Below, piece after piece: positions 1 through 7,557 of a DNA stretch of 33,817 bases (position 1 is its first letter; every line of letters starts with the position of its first letter). The position numbers were made by a program, and so were the translations under genes. A model generated the notes under the pieces. The model did not search any database. It saw only the letters and a program-made list of their open reading frames with translations, and was not told where the DNA came from. This DNA is from Verrucomicrobiales bacterium (GTDB lineage Bacteria; Verrucomicrobiota; Verrucomicrobiia; Limisphaerales; UBA11320). The stretch is taken from contig JAEUHE010000051.1 of the NCBI GenBank assembly GCA_016793885.1, forward strand, positions 1 to 33,817, in the 5' to 3' direction.

Positions 1-22
1 GTTGTGAGAAAACAACGACTAA

Positions 23-86
23 CCCAGGGTAGGCGCTCCTGCGTCGCGCCAACCCTGGGCTTTGAGGCGGAATCCCTTTGGGATTC
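23..86. repeat. palindromic intergenic element (two hairpins)
   Basis: CCCAGGGT (23-30) is the exact complement of ACCCTGGG (52-59). Inside it, GGCGC (32-36) pairs with GCGCC (46-50). A second perfect hairpin follows directly: GAATCCC (70-76) and GGGATTC (80-86) around a TTT loop. No U-tract follows, so it is a poor terminator. The layout resembles dispersed palindromic repeats of Verrucomicrobia and Planctomycetes genomes; that resemblance is from memory, and copy number cannot be judged from one window. Confidence 0.55.
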
Positions 87-234
87 TAACATTTGGTCGA
101 AGAACTTGTGGGTAATGCTTAGGTCGTGCCACCGCAGTCCATAGGGCACTCGTGCTCGCCAATGACTCTGGAAAGGGTCGTGGCGCTAGGGAGTTGATGA
201 CGAAGCGGTCCGATGCGGTTTATAGCCCATAGTC

Positions 235-312
235 CGGCAGCCCTCTACAGCTTTCCGCCCCTCGGAGGGGGTGCCAGCTCCGCTGGGGGACCAAAGCGGC
301 AGAGGGCTGCCG
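235..312. repeat. branched palindromic element
   Basis: A perfect 12-bp outer stem is formed by CGGCAGCCCTCT (235-246) and AGAGGGCTGCCG (301-312). It continues after two mismatches through GCTTT (250-254) and AAAGC (293-297). Two small hairpins sit in the interior: CCCCTC/GAGGGG around 258-270 and CCAGC-TCC-GCTGG around 274-286. The result is a closed stem with two arms. It lies about 20 bp upstream of the candidate promoter of the flavoprotein gene. It may be a dispersed REP-like element or a structured untranslated region. Confidence 0.55.
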
Positions 313-331
313 CACTCCATATGCCCCCCCC

Positions 332-360
332 TTGACCTGACGAAGAGAGCAGCCCATGCT
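332..360 (+). promoter_or_regulatory. possible promoter for the GlcD-type gene
   Basis: TTGACC (332-337) is a good -35 match. After 17 bp comes CATGCT (355-360), a weak -10. Transcription would start near 367, about 10 nt before the ATG at 377, and no Shine-Dalgarno sequence is visible in that short leader. The -10 is poor, so this is tentative. Confidence 0.3.
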
Positions 361-376
361 CGGTCTTTAAACTTGT

Positions 377-1759
377 ATGGGTTCACCGGCACATTGGACG
401 GACACGTTGCAGTCGATCGTTGGCAGCGAGAGTGTACTTCGCAGCCACGAGGACCTGCTCACCTACGCCTTCGACGGAACGGCGGCGCTCCAGCAACTTC
501 CCGAGGTGGTGGTCTTCGCCCGCACAGTGGAGCAAATCCAAGCGATTGTGCGGTTCTGCAATGAAACCGGGCGTCCTTTGGTCACCCGCGGTTCGGGCAC
601 CGGACTCAGCGGAGGCAGCGTTCCATCCGCCAATGGCGTGGTCCTATGCACGGTAAAGATGGACCAAATTCTCGAGGTCGATCGGGCGAACCTTACCCTC
701 CTAACGGAACCCGGCGTCACCACGGTCACGATCGCCGAAGCGGCAGCCAAAGCTGGGCTGTTCTATCCCCCCGACCCGGGCTCCATGAAAATTTCCACCA
801 TCGGCGGCAACGTGGCCGAGAATTCCGGTGGCCTGCGTGGCTTGAAGTACGGCGTGACCCGCAACTACGTGATGGGACTCGAAGTCGTTCTGCCCGACGG
901 AGAGCTGCTTTGGACCGGCAACAAATGCGTCAAAGACGTGGCCGGCTACAGCCTGCGCGATTTGTTTGTGGGAAGCGAGGGAACGCTGGGCATCATCACC
1001 AAAGTGCTGCTCAAGCTGATCCCCAAGCCCGCCAGCAAACGAACCATGGTCGCCACCTTCAGCGCCATGGATCAGGCGGCCCAGACGGTCAGCGACATCA
1101 TTGCCGCGCAGATCATCCCCTGCACTCTGGAGTTCCTGGATCGCACCACCATCCATTGCGTGGAGGACTTCGCCAAGGTGGGCCTTCCCTTGGATTGCGA
1201 GGCCTTGTTGCTGATGGAGAGCGATGGACATCCCGCGGTCGTCGCCGACGAGGCAGCCCAGATGGAGCGAATCGCTCGCCAGAACGGATGCCTCGAGGTG
1301 AGGGTCGCGAAGGACGATCATGAGGCCAACCAGCTCGCCACCGCCCGACGCAGCGCCTTCAGCGCACTGGCCCGGCTGGCACCGACCACCATCCTCGAGG
1401 ATGCCACGGTACCACGGAGCGAGCTGGCTCGAATGATTCGGTTCGTCGCGAAAGTCGCAGAGAAGCATCGACTGCGCATCGGGACCTTCGGGCACATGGG
1501 CGATGGCAATCTGCATCCCACCTTCCTGACCGATGAGCGCAACCACGAGGAAATGCATCGAGTAGAGCTGGCGTTCACCGAGATTTTTGAAGAGGCGATC
1601 CGGCTGGGAGGCACGATTACCGGCGAGCACGGCGTCGGGTTGGCGAAGAAGCATTTCCTCCCGAAATTTGCCGGCGATGCTCAGATGCGCGTCATGCGCG
1701 AACTCCGGAAAGTGCTGGATCCTCGCGGCATCCTCAATCCGGGAAAGATGTTCGACTAA
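377..1759 (+). CDS. glcD: FAD-linked 2-hydroxyacid oxidase (GlcD family)
   Basis: This 460-residue flavoprotein is of the GlcD/D-lactate dehydrogenase type, which oxidises glycolate, D-lactate or a related 2-hydroxy acid to the 2-oxo acid with FAD as acceptor. The N-terminal FAD-binding domain shows the loop RGSGTGLSGGS at residues 71-81. The C-terminal FAD-oxidase domain shows GHMGDGNLHP (372-381), GEHGVG (416-421) and the usual ending LDPRGILNPGKMF (447-459). The length is normal for the family. The ATG at 377 gives the standard N-terminus and has no clear Shine-Dalgarno site. A membrane-protein gene and a GlcF-type iron-sulfur gene follow, so electrons probably pass to GlcF. The exact substrate cannot be read from the sequence. 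Confidence 0.92.
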   Translation: MGSPAHWTDTLQSIVGSESVLRSHEDLLTYAFDGTAALQQLPEVVVFARTVEQIQAIVRFCNETGRPLVTRGSGTGLSGGSVPSANGVVLCTVKMDQILEVDRANLTLLTEPGVTTVTIAEAAAKAGLFYPPDPGSMKISTIGGNVAENSGGLRGLKYGVTRNYVMGLEVVLPDGELLWTGNKCVKDVAGYSLRDLFVGSEGTLGIITKVLLKLIPKPASKRTMVATFSAMDQAAQTVSDIIAAQIIPCTLEFLDRTTIHCVEDFAKVGLPLDCEALLLMESDGHPAVVADEAAQMERIARQNGCLEVRVAKDDHEANQLATARRSAFSALARLAPTTILEDATVPRSELARMIRFVAKVAEKHRLRIGTFGHMGDGNLHPTFLTDERNHEEMHRVELAFTEIFEEAIRLGGTITGEHGVGLAKKHFLPKFAGDAQMRVMRELRKVLDPRGILNPGKMFD

Positions 1760-1771
1760 CCTTTTGAAGCC

Positions 1772-2290
1772 ATGGCTGACACCCCCTCCGAGTCCAGTTC
1801 CGGCCTCTCGTTTCTGCAGGTCGCCAAATTCTCGAGCGCCTTTGCCTGCGGAGTCATGGGAGGATTTCTCTATTCGTTAAAACAGGTAAACCCGTCGCTC
1901 CAGCTGGAGTTCAGCTTGGGGACCATCCTCATGGCGGTCCTCAGCGCCGGGCTGGCCCTGTTCCTCTGGAAGCTGGTCACGGACTTCGCCATGGGAGCGG
2001 CTGTCAAAGATGGTTCCGATGCCGGCCGACGCAAGTTTATCGCCCTCATCATCGGGGGCCTCCTGCTGTTCTCCGGAATGTTTGTGAGCTACTTTTACGC
2101 GATCAAGGACATCCGGCGCGCCGCATTCCTCCAGGTGATGCAAGGGACCACCCTGGCGCTGGTTGTCGTTGGCGGGATTGGGGTGATCGTTTTTCGTCTC
2201 GCTCGCATGCTGAATCGCAACGAGCCCCCGACGGGTTCCACAGGACTTCCAGAATCCCAAGACTCCGCCGACTCGCCTCCGCATGAGTAA
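1772..2290 (+). CDS. four-helix membrane protein between glcD and glcF
   Basis: I do not recognise a named family for this 172-residue protein. Four hydrophobic segments are visible, at about residues 13-35, 45-66, 88-108 and 118-142. The second and third flank a short charged stretch (VKDGSDAGRRK). The C-terminal 30 residues are polar and rich in Ser, Pro and Asp. It starts 12 bp after glcD, and its last 8 bases overlap the start of the iron-sulfur gene, so all three are probably translated from one message. It could anchor the GlcD-GlcF complex or pass electrons to quinone, but no haem or quinone ligands stand out. Function is therefore inferred from position only. Confidence 0.75.
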   Translation: MADTPSESSSGLSFLQVAKFSSAFACGVMGGFLYSLKQVNPSLQLEFSLGTILMAVLSAGLALFLWKLVTDFAMGAAVKDGSDAGRRKFIALIIGGLLLFSGMFVSYFYAIKDIRRAAFLQVMQGTTLALVVVGGIGVIVFRLARMLNRNEPPTGSTGLPESQDSADSPPHE

Positions 2291-3641
2291 GCCATCCCAC
2301 GGCACCACCATCCCAGCGGGCACCTCCTTTCTCAAGGGGTTGGATTACTCCGTGGTTCAGCAATGCATGCACTGCGGCATGTGCCTGCCCACCTGCCCCA
2401 CGTATGATGTCACGAAACTGGAGCGCAACAGCCCGCGCGGACGCATCGCCTTGATGCGAGCGATCGCCGATGATCGACTCGAGCCCACGCGCACCTTCGC
2501 CGAGGAAATGTATTTCTGTCTAGGCTGCCTGGCCTGCATGACCGCCTGCCCAGCCGGGGTCAACTATGCCGAGCTCTTCGAGCGAGCCCGTGCGGAGGCA
2601 GAAGCCAGCGGCGTTCTCAACTCCCCGAAACGCTCACTCCTGCGCCGGGTGGTGCTCAAATGGCTTTTCGAGGACCTGAGTCGCCTGCAACTGGTCGGCG
2701 CAGGTTTGCGGCTGTATCAGCAGCTGGGCCTCCAGAGGCTGATCCGCTGGAGCGGCGTGCTGCGCCTCTTTCCGCAAAGGCTGCGCGAGTTGGAAGCCAT
2801 GACCCCCACTGTCCTGGACCACGTCTCCGCCGACCTGATTCCGGCGGTCAGCCCCGCCCGCACCCAGCAGCGGTTCCGGGTCGCACTTCTGACCGGGTGC
2901 GCTCAGGACTTGATGTTCAGCGACGTCAACCGCGACACCGCCGAGGTTCTCACGCGAAATGGCTGTGAAGTCATCACGCCGCCCGAGCAGGTCTGCTGCG
3001 GATCCCTCCACGCGCACAACGGCGAATGGGGCCTGGCCCAGGATCTGGCCCGTCGCCAGATCGACTTGCTGCCTCCAGAACGATTCGACGCGATCATTAC
3101 CAACGCCGCCGGATGCGGGTCGCATCTCAAGCACTACCACAAGTTGCTGGAGGGCGATTCTCGCTACGCTTCACGCGCCGTGTTGTGGGACCAGAAGGTG
3201 AAGGATATTCACGAATGGCTGGCCCAGATCGGCATCCGCGCCCCCAAGATCACCAACCCAACGCCGGTGCGGGTGACCTATCACGAAGCTTGCCACCTCT
3301 GCCACGGACAGAAGATCACCGCGCAGCCGCGTCAACTCCTACGGGCGATCCCGGGCCTCACACTGGTGGAGCTAACGGAGAGCACCTGGTGCTGCGGCAG
3401 CGCAGGCATTTACAACCTCATCCAGCCGGAGATGGCGCAGAATCTGTTGAACCGGAAAGTGGGTCATCTGAAGAACACCCAAGCGCAAGTCGTAGCCACT
3501 GGAAATCCGGGATGCCTGTTACAAGTGCAGAACGGCGTTCGGGCTCAGGGAATGGAGATGCGGGTCGCGCATCCGATCACACTGCTGGCTGAAGCCTACC
3601 GAGTGGAAGAGTCGGAGTGTGCAAAGACAGACGACCTCTGA
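2283..3641 (+). CDS. glcF: iron-sulfur subunit, GlcF family
   Basis: This 452-residue protein has the GlcF/LutA-type arrangement. It opens with a double 4Fe-4S ferredoxin domain, with cysteines at 28, 31, 34, 38 and at 79, 82, 85, 89. Two CCG cysteine-rich domains follow, with CCG at about 238-240 and 370-372 and further cysteines in NAAGCGSH (274-281) and YHEACHLCHG (333-342). In characterised relatives this subunit carries electrons from the flavin of GlcD to the respiratory chain. The ATG at 2283 overlaps the preceding stop by 8 bases, which fits translational coupling. Length and all expected cysteine clusters look intact. The small GlcE-type third subunit of the E. coli enzyme is absent from the window. 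Confidence 0.92.
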   Translation: MSKPSHGTTIPAGTSFLKGLDYSVVQQCMHCGMCLPTCPTYDVTKLERNSPRGRIALMRAIADDRLEPTRTFAEEMYFCLGCLACMTACPAGVNYAELFERARAEAEASGVLNSPKRSLLRRVVLKWLFEDLSRLQLVGAGLRLYQQLGLQRLIRWSGVLRLFPQRLRELEAMTPTVLDHVSADLIPAVSPARTQQRFRVALLTGCAQDLMFSDVNRDTAEVLTRNGCEVITPPEQVCCGSLHAHNGEWGLAQDLARRQIDLLPPERFDAIITNAAGCGSHLKHYHKLLEGDSRYASRAVLWDQKVKDIHEWLAQIGIRAPKITNPTPVRVTYHEACHLCHGQKITAQPRQLLRAIPGLTLVELTESTWCCGSAGIYNLIQPEMAQNLLNRKVGHLKNTQAQVVATGNPGCLLQVQNGVRAQGMEMRVAHPITLLAEAYRVEESECAKTDDL

Positions 3642-3801
3642 TATTCAAAGGGGTCGGAAATGAGTTTCCGGCATGGGGATATATTGCCCACGGATCACGG
3701 ATGTGAACAGGGACTTGCCAGAGCCGGGCCCACTGACGCTGCTGCTCTTCTCATGGAGGGGAGCTGGCTTTGATCCTTCGGTTCTCACTGATTGAGTGCT
3801 C

Positions 3802-3893
3802 CTCCGCGTTCTCCGCGCCTCCGCGAGAAAAAATCCCTCCCCTAACTCGGAAGGACTGCCGGAATCTCTCGCGGAGGCGCGGAGAGCGCGGAG
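3802..3893. repeat. long inverted repeat of CTCCGCG units, likely bidirectional terminator
   Basis: Bases 3802-3828 and 3867-3893 are complementary over 27 positions with one G-T wobble, separated by 38 bases. Each arm is built from the short word CTCCGCG in three near-copies. The element lies between the converging ends of glcF (3641) and gdhA (3925), where a hairpin could stop transcription from both sides. The rest of the 283-base spacer (3642-3801 and 3894-3924) has no gene; two closely spaced CGGAT words at 3691-3702 recall the repeat at 18263. Similar words occur dispersed in many bacterial genomes, from memory. Confidence 0.6.
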
Positions 3894-3924
3894 AGGAAAG
3901 GGCTCATGGAGAGCCTGTCAGACT

Positions 3925-5181
3925 TCACGGAAAAAGGCCGCGCAGCTTCTTCGCGTCGAGCACGCGCTTCACCCCGATGCTCAGCGCGGCCAACCGCATG
4001 GGGATCTTTTGCTTGCGCGACATCGCCAGCGTCTGGGTGAACGCTCCTTCCAGGATGCGAAACAGCTTGTCGGTGACCTCGCTCTCGTTCCAAAAGAAAC
4101 TCTGGAGATCCTGCACCCACTCGAAGTAGGAGACCACCACTCCGCCGGCGTTGCAGAGGATGTCGGGGATGACAAAGATCTCCGGTCGCTGGTCGAGCAC
4201 CAGATCGGCGTCGGGTGTGGTGGGACCGTTCGCCGCCTCAGCCAGAATTCGGCACCGGATGCGTCCGATGTTCTCGCCGGTGATCTGTCGCTCCAAAGCC
4301 GCGGGGACGAGGATGTCACAAGGCAGGAGCAAAAGCTCTGCATTGCTGATTGGCTCCGACTCCGGAAACCCGGATACGGTTCCGTGCTCAGCGACATGCT
4401 TGTCCAAGTCAAAAATATTGAGGCCGCCGGCATTGTAAACACCCCCGCGCACATCGCTGATCGCCACGATTTTAACTCCATAACGAGCTAGGGAGAGGGC
4501 CGCGATGGAACCCACGTTGCCATAGCCCTGGATCGCTGCGGTGGCTTGGGACGCTTGAATACCCACCACATCCATGGCGCGATTGATCAGGTAAGCCACC
4601 CCCCGCCCCGTCGCCTCGCGGCGTCCCACCGATCCGCCGATGCCCACCGGTTTGCCGGTGACAATGCTGGGAACCGCATGGCCCATGTGCACCGAGTAGG
4701 TGTCCATCATCCAGGCCATTGTCTGCTCGTTGGTGCCCACATCAGGTGCCATGATGTCCACCTGCGGGCCAATGAAAGGGATCATCTCTTGAGTAAATCG
4801 GCGGGTAAGCCGCTCCAGCTCCCGGATCGACATCTGGTGAGGATTACACGTGATGCCTCCCTTGGCGCCCCCGTAGGGCAAGCCCGTGAGGGCACACTTC
4901 CAACTCATCCACATGGCCAGGGCTGCCACCTCGCCGATTTCGACATCGGGGTGATAGCGCAGACCGCCCTTCGTGGGGCCCAACGTCAAGTGATGCTGAA
5001 CTCGATAGCCGGTGAATACCTTCACCGAACCGTTATCGAGCTGAATCGGCAATGCGACGGTCATCGAGCGCTTCGGCAGCTTCACCCGATCCCGCTGCAC
5101 CTCCGGAATCTCCAGATGATCCGCCACCAGGTCGAACTGGCGACAGGCCATGGTGAACGTCGGATGGTCGTAAAGTTTCAC
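3925..5181 (-). CDS. gdhA: glutamate dehydrogenase (Glu/Leu/Phe/Val family)
   Basis: This 418-residue enzyme is of the hexameric glutamate dehydrogenase type. It interconverts glutamate and 2-oxoglutarate plus ammonia, linking nitrogen and central carbon metabolism. The substrate domain carries the signature PYGGAKGGI at about 102-110, with catalytic Lys107. Further expected elements are KGGLRYHP (71-78), GGSVGRREATGRG (182-194) and the Rossmann loop QGYGNVGS (218-225). The length matches the roughly 420-residue class. The start is a GTG at 5181-5179, which gives the usual short N-terminus. Leucine and phenylalanine dehydrogenases share the fold but are usually shorter, so glutamate is the best substrate call. 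NAD versus NADP preference cannot be told with certainty. Confidence 0.93.
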   Translation of the reverse strand: MKLYDHPTFTMACRQFDLVADHLEIPEVQRDRVKLPKRSMTVALPIQLDNGSVKVFTGYRVQHHLTLGPTKGGLRYHPDVEIGEVAALAMWMSWKCALTGLPYGGAKGGITCNPHQMSIRELERLTRRFTQEMIPFIGPQVDIMAPDVGTNEQTMAWMMDTYSVHMGHAVPSIVTGKPVGIGGSVGRREATGRGVAYLINRAMDVVGIQASQATAAIQGYGNVGSIAALSLARYGVKIVAISDVRGGVYNAGGLNIFDLDKHVAEHGTVSGFPESEPISNAELLLLPCDILVPAALERQITGENIGRIRCRILAEAANGPTTPDADLVLDQRPEIFVIPDILCNAGGVVVSYFEWVQDLQSFFWNESEVTDKLFRILEGAFTQTLAMSRKQKIPMRLAALSIGVKRVLDAKKLRGLFP

Positions 5182-5187
5182 GGATTA

Positions 5188-5193
5188 AATATA
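5188..5193 (-). promoter_or_regulatory. possible -10 box of a leaderless gdhA transcript
   Basis: On the minus strand TATATT ends 6 bases before the GTG start of gdhA, so transcription would begin at or within a base of the start codon. No Shine-Dalgarno sequence is present, which fits a leaderless message. The -35 region is weak (TGGATT at 17 bp spacing). Confidence 0.3.
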
Positions 5194-5302
5194 GCAACGA
5201 GGGCAGGACAAATCCACCGTTCCGCAGGGGAAATCATTTCATGGCAGGCCTTGCGCTCCAGGCCGAGTGTGCTCTACCCGCCCCCTTCCGAACGCAGGGC
5301 GG

Positions 5303-5770
5303 TTATACCACCCGGATCAGGATTTGAGCCCGCATCGAGGAATCACCCATCTTGAGTCCGAAGGTATCCTGGAGGATCAGCGGGGATTCCGGCATGCGCC
5401 GAAGCTCGCCTGGAACGACGGTGGGAAGCGCGAGAACACAGTTCTTTCCAGCCTCGCAGAGCCGGGTTTTAACCTGTCCGACCACCATGTTGGCGATCTC
5501 CCCGAGGGCATCCTTGATGACCTGAAGGTCGGCCGGTTCCTCTGGCGAGAGGCACAGGAGTTTGCGGGTGATCTGTTCAGCAACCGAGCCGGGAAGCTCG
5601 AAGTTGACCACACCCATGACACTCCCGACGAAACCCACACCGGTGACAATCTTGTCGGACGATGACGTCCCGCTGACCGGTGCCTCCTCCATGGTTACCG
5701 ACAGGAGCGGTCCCAGAGTCGTTTGAAGAGCCACTTTAGTCCAGGCGTGGACATGGGTCAGGGTGTCCAT
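5303..5770 (-). CDS. CheX-like chemotaxis phosphatase domain protein
   Basis: This 155-residue single-domain protein matches the CheX/CheC pattern. The segment EIANMVVGQVKTRL (91-104) carries the E-x2-N pair (E91, N94) that in CheX and CheC hydrolyses the aspartyl-phosphate of CheY. The following LALPTVVPG (113-121) and the earlier VVNFELPG (54-61) also fit. Only one E-x2-N motif is present, as in CheX. The gene starts 40 bp after the PilB/GspE ATPase and is the last of three in the operon, so it may act on a response regulator tied to pili or secretion rather than flagella. No CheA, CheW or CheY is in the window. Confidence 0.75.
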   Translation of the reverse strand: MDTLTHVHAWTKVALQTTLGPLLSVTMEEAPVSGTSSSDKIVTGVGFVGSVMGVVNFELPGSVAEQITRKLLCLSPEEPADLQVIKDALGEIANMVVGQVKTRLCEAGKNCVLALPTVVPGELRRMPESPLILQDTFGLKMGDSSMRAQILIRVV

Positions 5771-5810
5771 GCAGCGCAGAAACCGTCAGAGTTTCCGTCC
5801 CGATTTCACA

Positions 5811-7553
5811 TCAGTGTGCGGCGGTGACAACCAGGGTCTGCTCCAGTGTCGTCAAGCCCTGCCGAACCTTGTCCAGGGCCGCCACCCGAAGGGTCTTCAT
5901 GCCCTGCGCCACGGCGAGTTTTCCCACCTCCATGGCGCTCGCACGTTCGATGACGAGCTTGCGGATTTCATCGCTCACGGTCATGACCTCGATGATCGCG
6001 AGCCGACCAGCGTAGCCCGTGTTACCGCAACGTTCGCAGCCACGCCCACGATACAGAGTCACCCCCTGATAAAAGTCCGTGGGAATGTCCAAATCCTCGT
6101 ACATTTTATCAGGATATTGAACCGGCTCTTTGCAGTTAAGGCAGATCCGGCGCATGAGGCGCTGTGCGCAGGACAAGATGACAGCCGACGAGATCAGAAA
6201 GGGCTGGATGCCCATGTCGTCGAGACGGGCGATGGCGCCAGGCGCGTCATTGCAATGCAGGGTGCTCAGCACCTGATGGCCGGTCAGCGAAGCCTCAACC
6301 GCGATCTCCGCCGTCTCCGTGTCCCGAATCTCACCGATCATGACGATGTCGGGATCCTGACGCAGAATAGACCTCAAAGCGCTGGCGAAGGTAAGTCCGA
6401 TCTCCTTCTTAGTCGGAACCTGGTTGATACCCGCGATCTGAAATTCAACCGGATCCTCCACCGTGATGATGTTGTATTCCGGGCGATTCAGCTCATTGAG
6501 CGCCGAGTACAGCGTCGTGGTCTTTCCAGAGCCGGTTGGGCCGGTCACGAGAATGAGGCCGTGGGGAGCGTCAACCGCCGCCTTAAAGCGCTTGAAGGTG
6601 TCGGGATCCATCCCGATTTTTTCCAAGCTACCGGAAAGATTGCTCTTGTCCAAAACGCGCAGAACGCATTTTTCGCCGTGCACGGTAGGCAAAAAGGAGA
6701 CACGCAGATCGAAGTCCTTGCCCAGCACCTTGACGCGCATACGACCGTCCTGCGGCAGCCGTCGCTCGGCGATGTCGAGGCTGGCCATGATCTTCAACCG
6801 GGACATCAGCGCCACCTGCATGTTCTTCGGGGGCGAAGTCCGGTCGACCAGCGCACCATCCACGCGATACCTCAGCCGAACCATCTTCTCAAAGGGTTCG
6901 ATGTGAATATCGCTCGCTCGCTCCTTGATGGCCTGAACCAAAATCAAGTTGGCAAGCTTGATGACGGGAGCCTCCTCACCGGCGGCGGCGAGCTTGTCGA
7001 TGTTGGACGAGTCGTCGAGGGCTTCCTTGACTGTTTCCAGGCTCTCCGCCTCGGCCTCCATCTCAGCCTGCTTTTGGACGTCCTGGATGATGTCTTCCAT
7101 GGACCCGGACTGGGCGGAATCCACCTGAGCCAGCTTGTCCATGATCGCCTTCTCCGAGGCGATCATGGGGGAGACTTCCATCTTGGTGATGCGCCGGACG
7201 TCGTCGATGGCGAGAACGTTCAGCGGATCAGCCATCGCCAGCAGCAGCTTGTTTTCCAGGCGCGCGAGCGGAATCACCTTGTGATTGTGCGCCATGTCGC
7301 GCGGCACGATCTCGGCGACATCGCCGGGGATGGCGAGGCGGGAAAGATTGATGGGGGGAACGTTGAGGACCCGGCCCATGGACACGGTCATGTCCTGATC
7401 GCTCACCAATCCCTTTTCCGCGATGAGCTTGATGAGGCGGGTGCCCTTCTGCTTCTGAAGCTCCAGCAACTCCTCCACCTGTTTGGGGTGGATGAGGCCG
7501 TCGGCCATCAGGGCATCGGCTATGCGCTCTCCAAATGATTTGACGGGGGGCAT
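5811..7553 (-). CDS. type IV pilus / type II secretion ATPase (PilB/GspE family)
   Basis: This 580-residue hexameric ATPase powers assembly of pilin or pseudopilin at the inner membrane. An MshEN/GspE N-terminal domain covers about 1-150. The ATPase core shows Walker A GPTGSGKT (338-345), the Asp box ITVEDPVE (363-370), Walker B DIVMIGEIRD (402-411) and the His box TGHQVLSTLHCND (424-436). A C4 zinc module is formed by C471, C474, C506 and C509, which marks assembly ATPases and not PilT retraction ATPases. The start lies 4 bp after the stop of the TPR-MshEN gene. PilB, GspE and MshE are equally possible names, because no pilin, PilC or PilQ gene is nearby. Confidence 0.93.
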   Translation of the reverse strand: MPPVKSFGERIADALMADGLIHPKQVEELLELQKQKGTRLIKLIAEKGLVSDQDMTVSMGRVLNVPPINLSRLAIPGDVAEIVPRDMAHNHKVIPLARLENKLLLAMADPLNVLAIDDVRRITKMEVSPMIASEKAIMDKLAQVDSAQSGSMEDIIQDVQKQAEMEAEAESLETVKEALDDSSNIDKLAAAGEEAPVIKLANLILVQAIKERASDIHIEPFEKMVRLRYRVDGALVDRTSPPKNMQVALMSRLKIMASLDIAERRLPQDGRMRVKVLGKDFDLRVSFLPTVHGEKCVLRVLDKSNLSGSLEKIGMDPDTFKRFKAAVDAPHGLILVTGPTGSGKTTTLYSALNELNRPEYNIITVEDPVEFQIAGINQVPTKKEIGLTFASALRSILRQDPDIVMIGEIRDTETAEIAVEASLTGHQVLSTLHCNDAPGAIARLDDMGIQPFLISSAVILSCAQRLMRRICLNCKEPVQYPDKMYEDLDIPTDFYQGVTLYRGRGCERCGNTGYAGRLAIIEVMTVSDEIRKLVIERASAMEVGKLAVAQGMKTLRVAALDKVRQGLTTLEQTLVVTAAH

Positions 7554-7557
7554 GAGA

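Larger units (their letters stand above)
1..376. other. 5' intergenic spacer with palindromic repeats
   Basis: No convincing gene lies in these 376 bases; the short open frames have no recognisable protein character. The stretch holds two compact palindromic elements (23-86 and 235-312) and a possible promoter for the following flavoprotein gene (332-360). Bases 87-234 show no structure I can defend. The left edge is the window edge, so an upstream gene may end just outside. Confidence 0.6.

Noticed and set aside
5763..7538. Long open frame on the plus strand opposite the PilB/GspE ATPase
   Set aside because: It mirrors the ATPase gene, which has all expected motifs; the antisense product is rich in His, Arg and Gln and has no domain logic. 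It is a GC-driven shadow.
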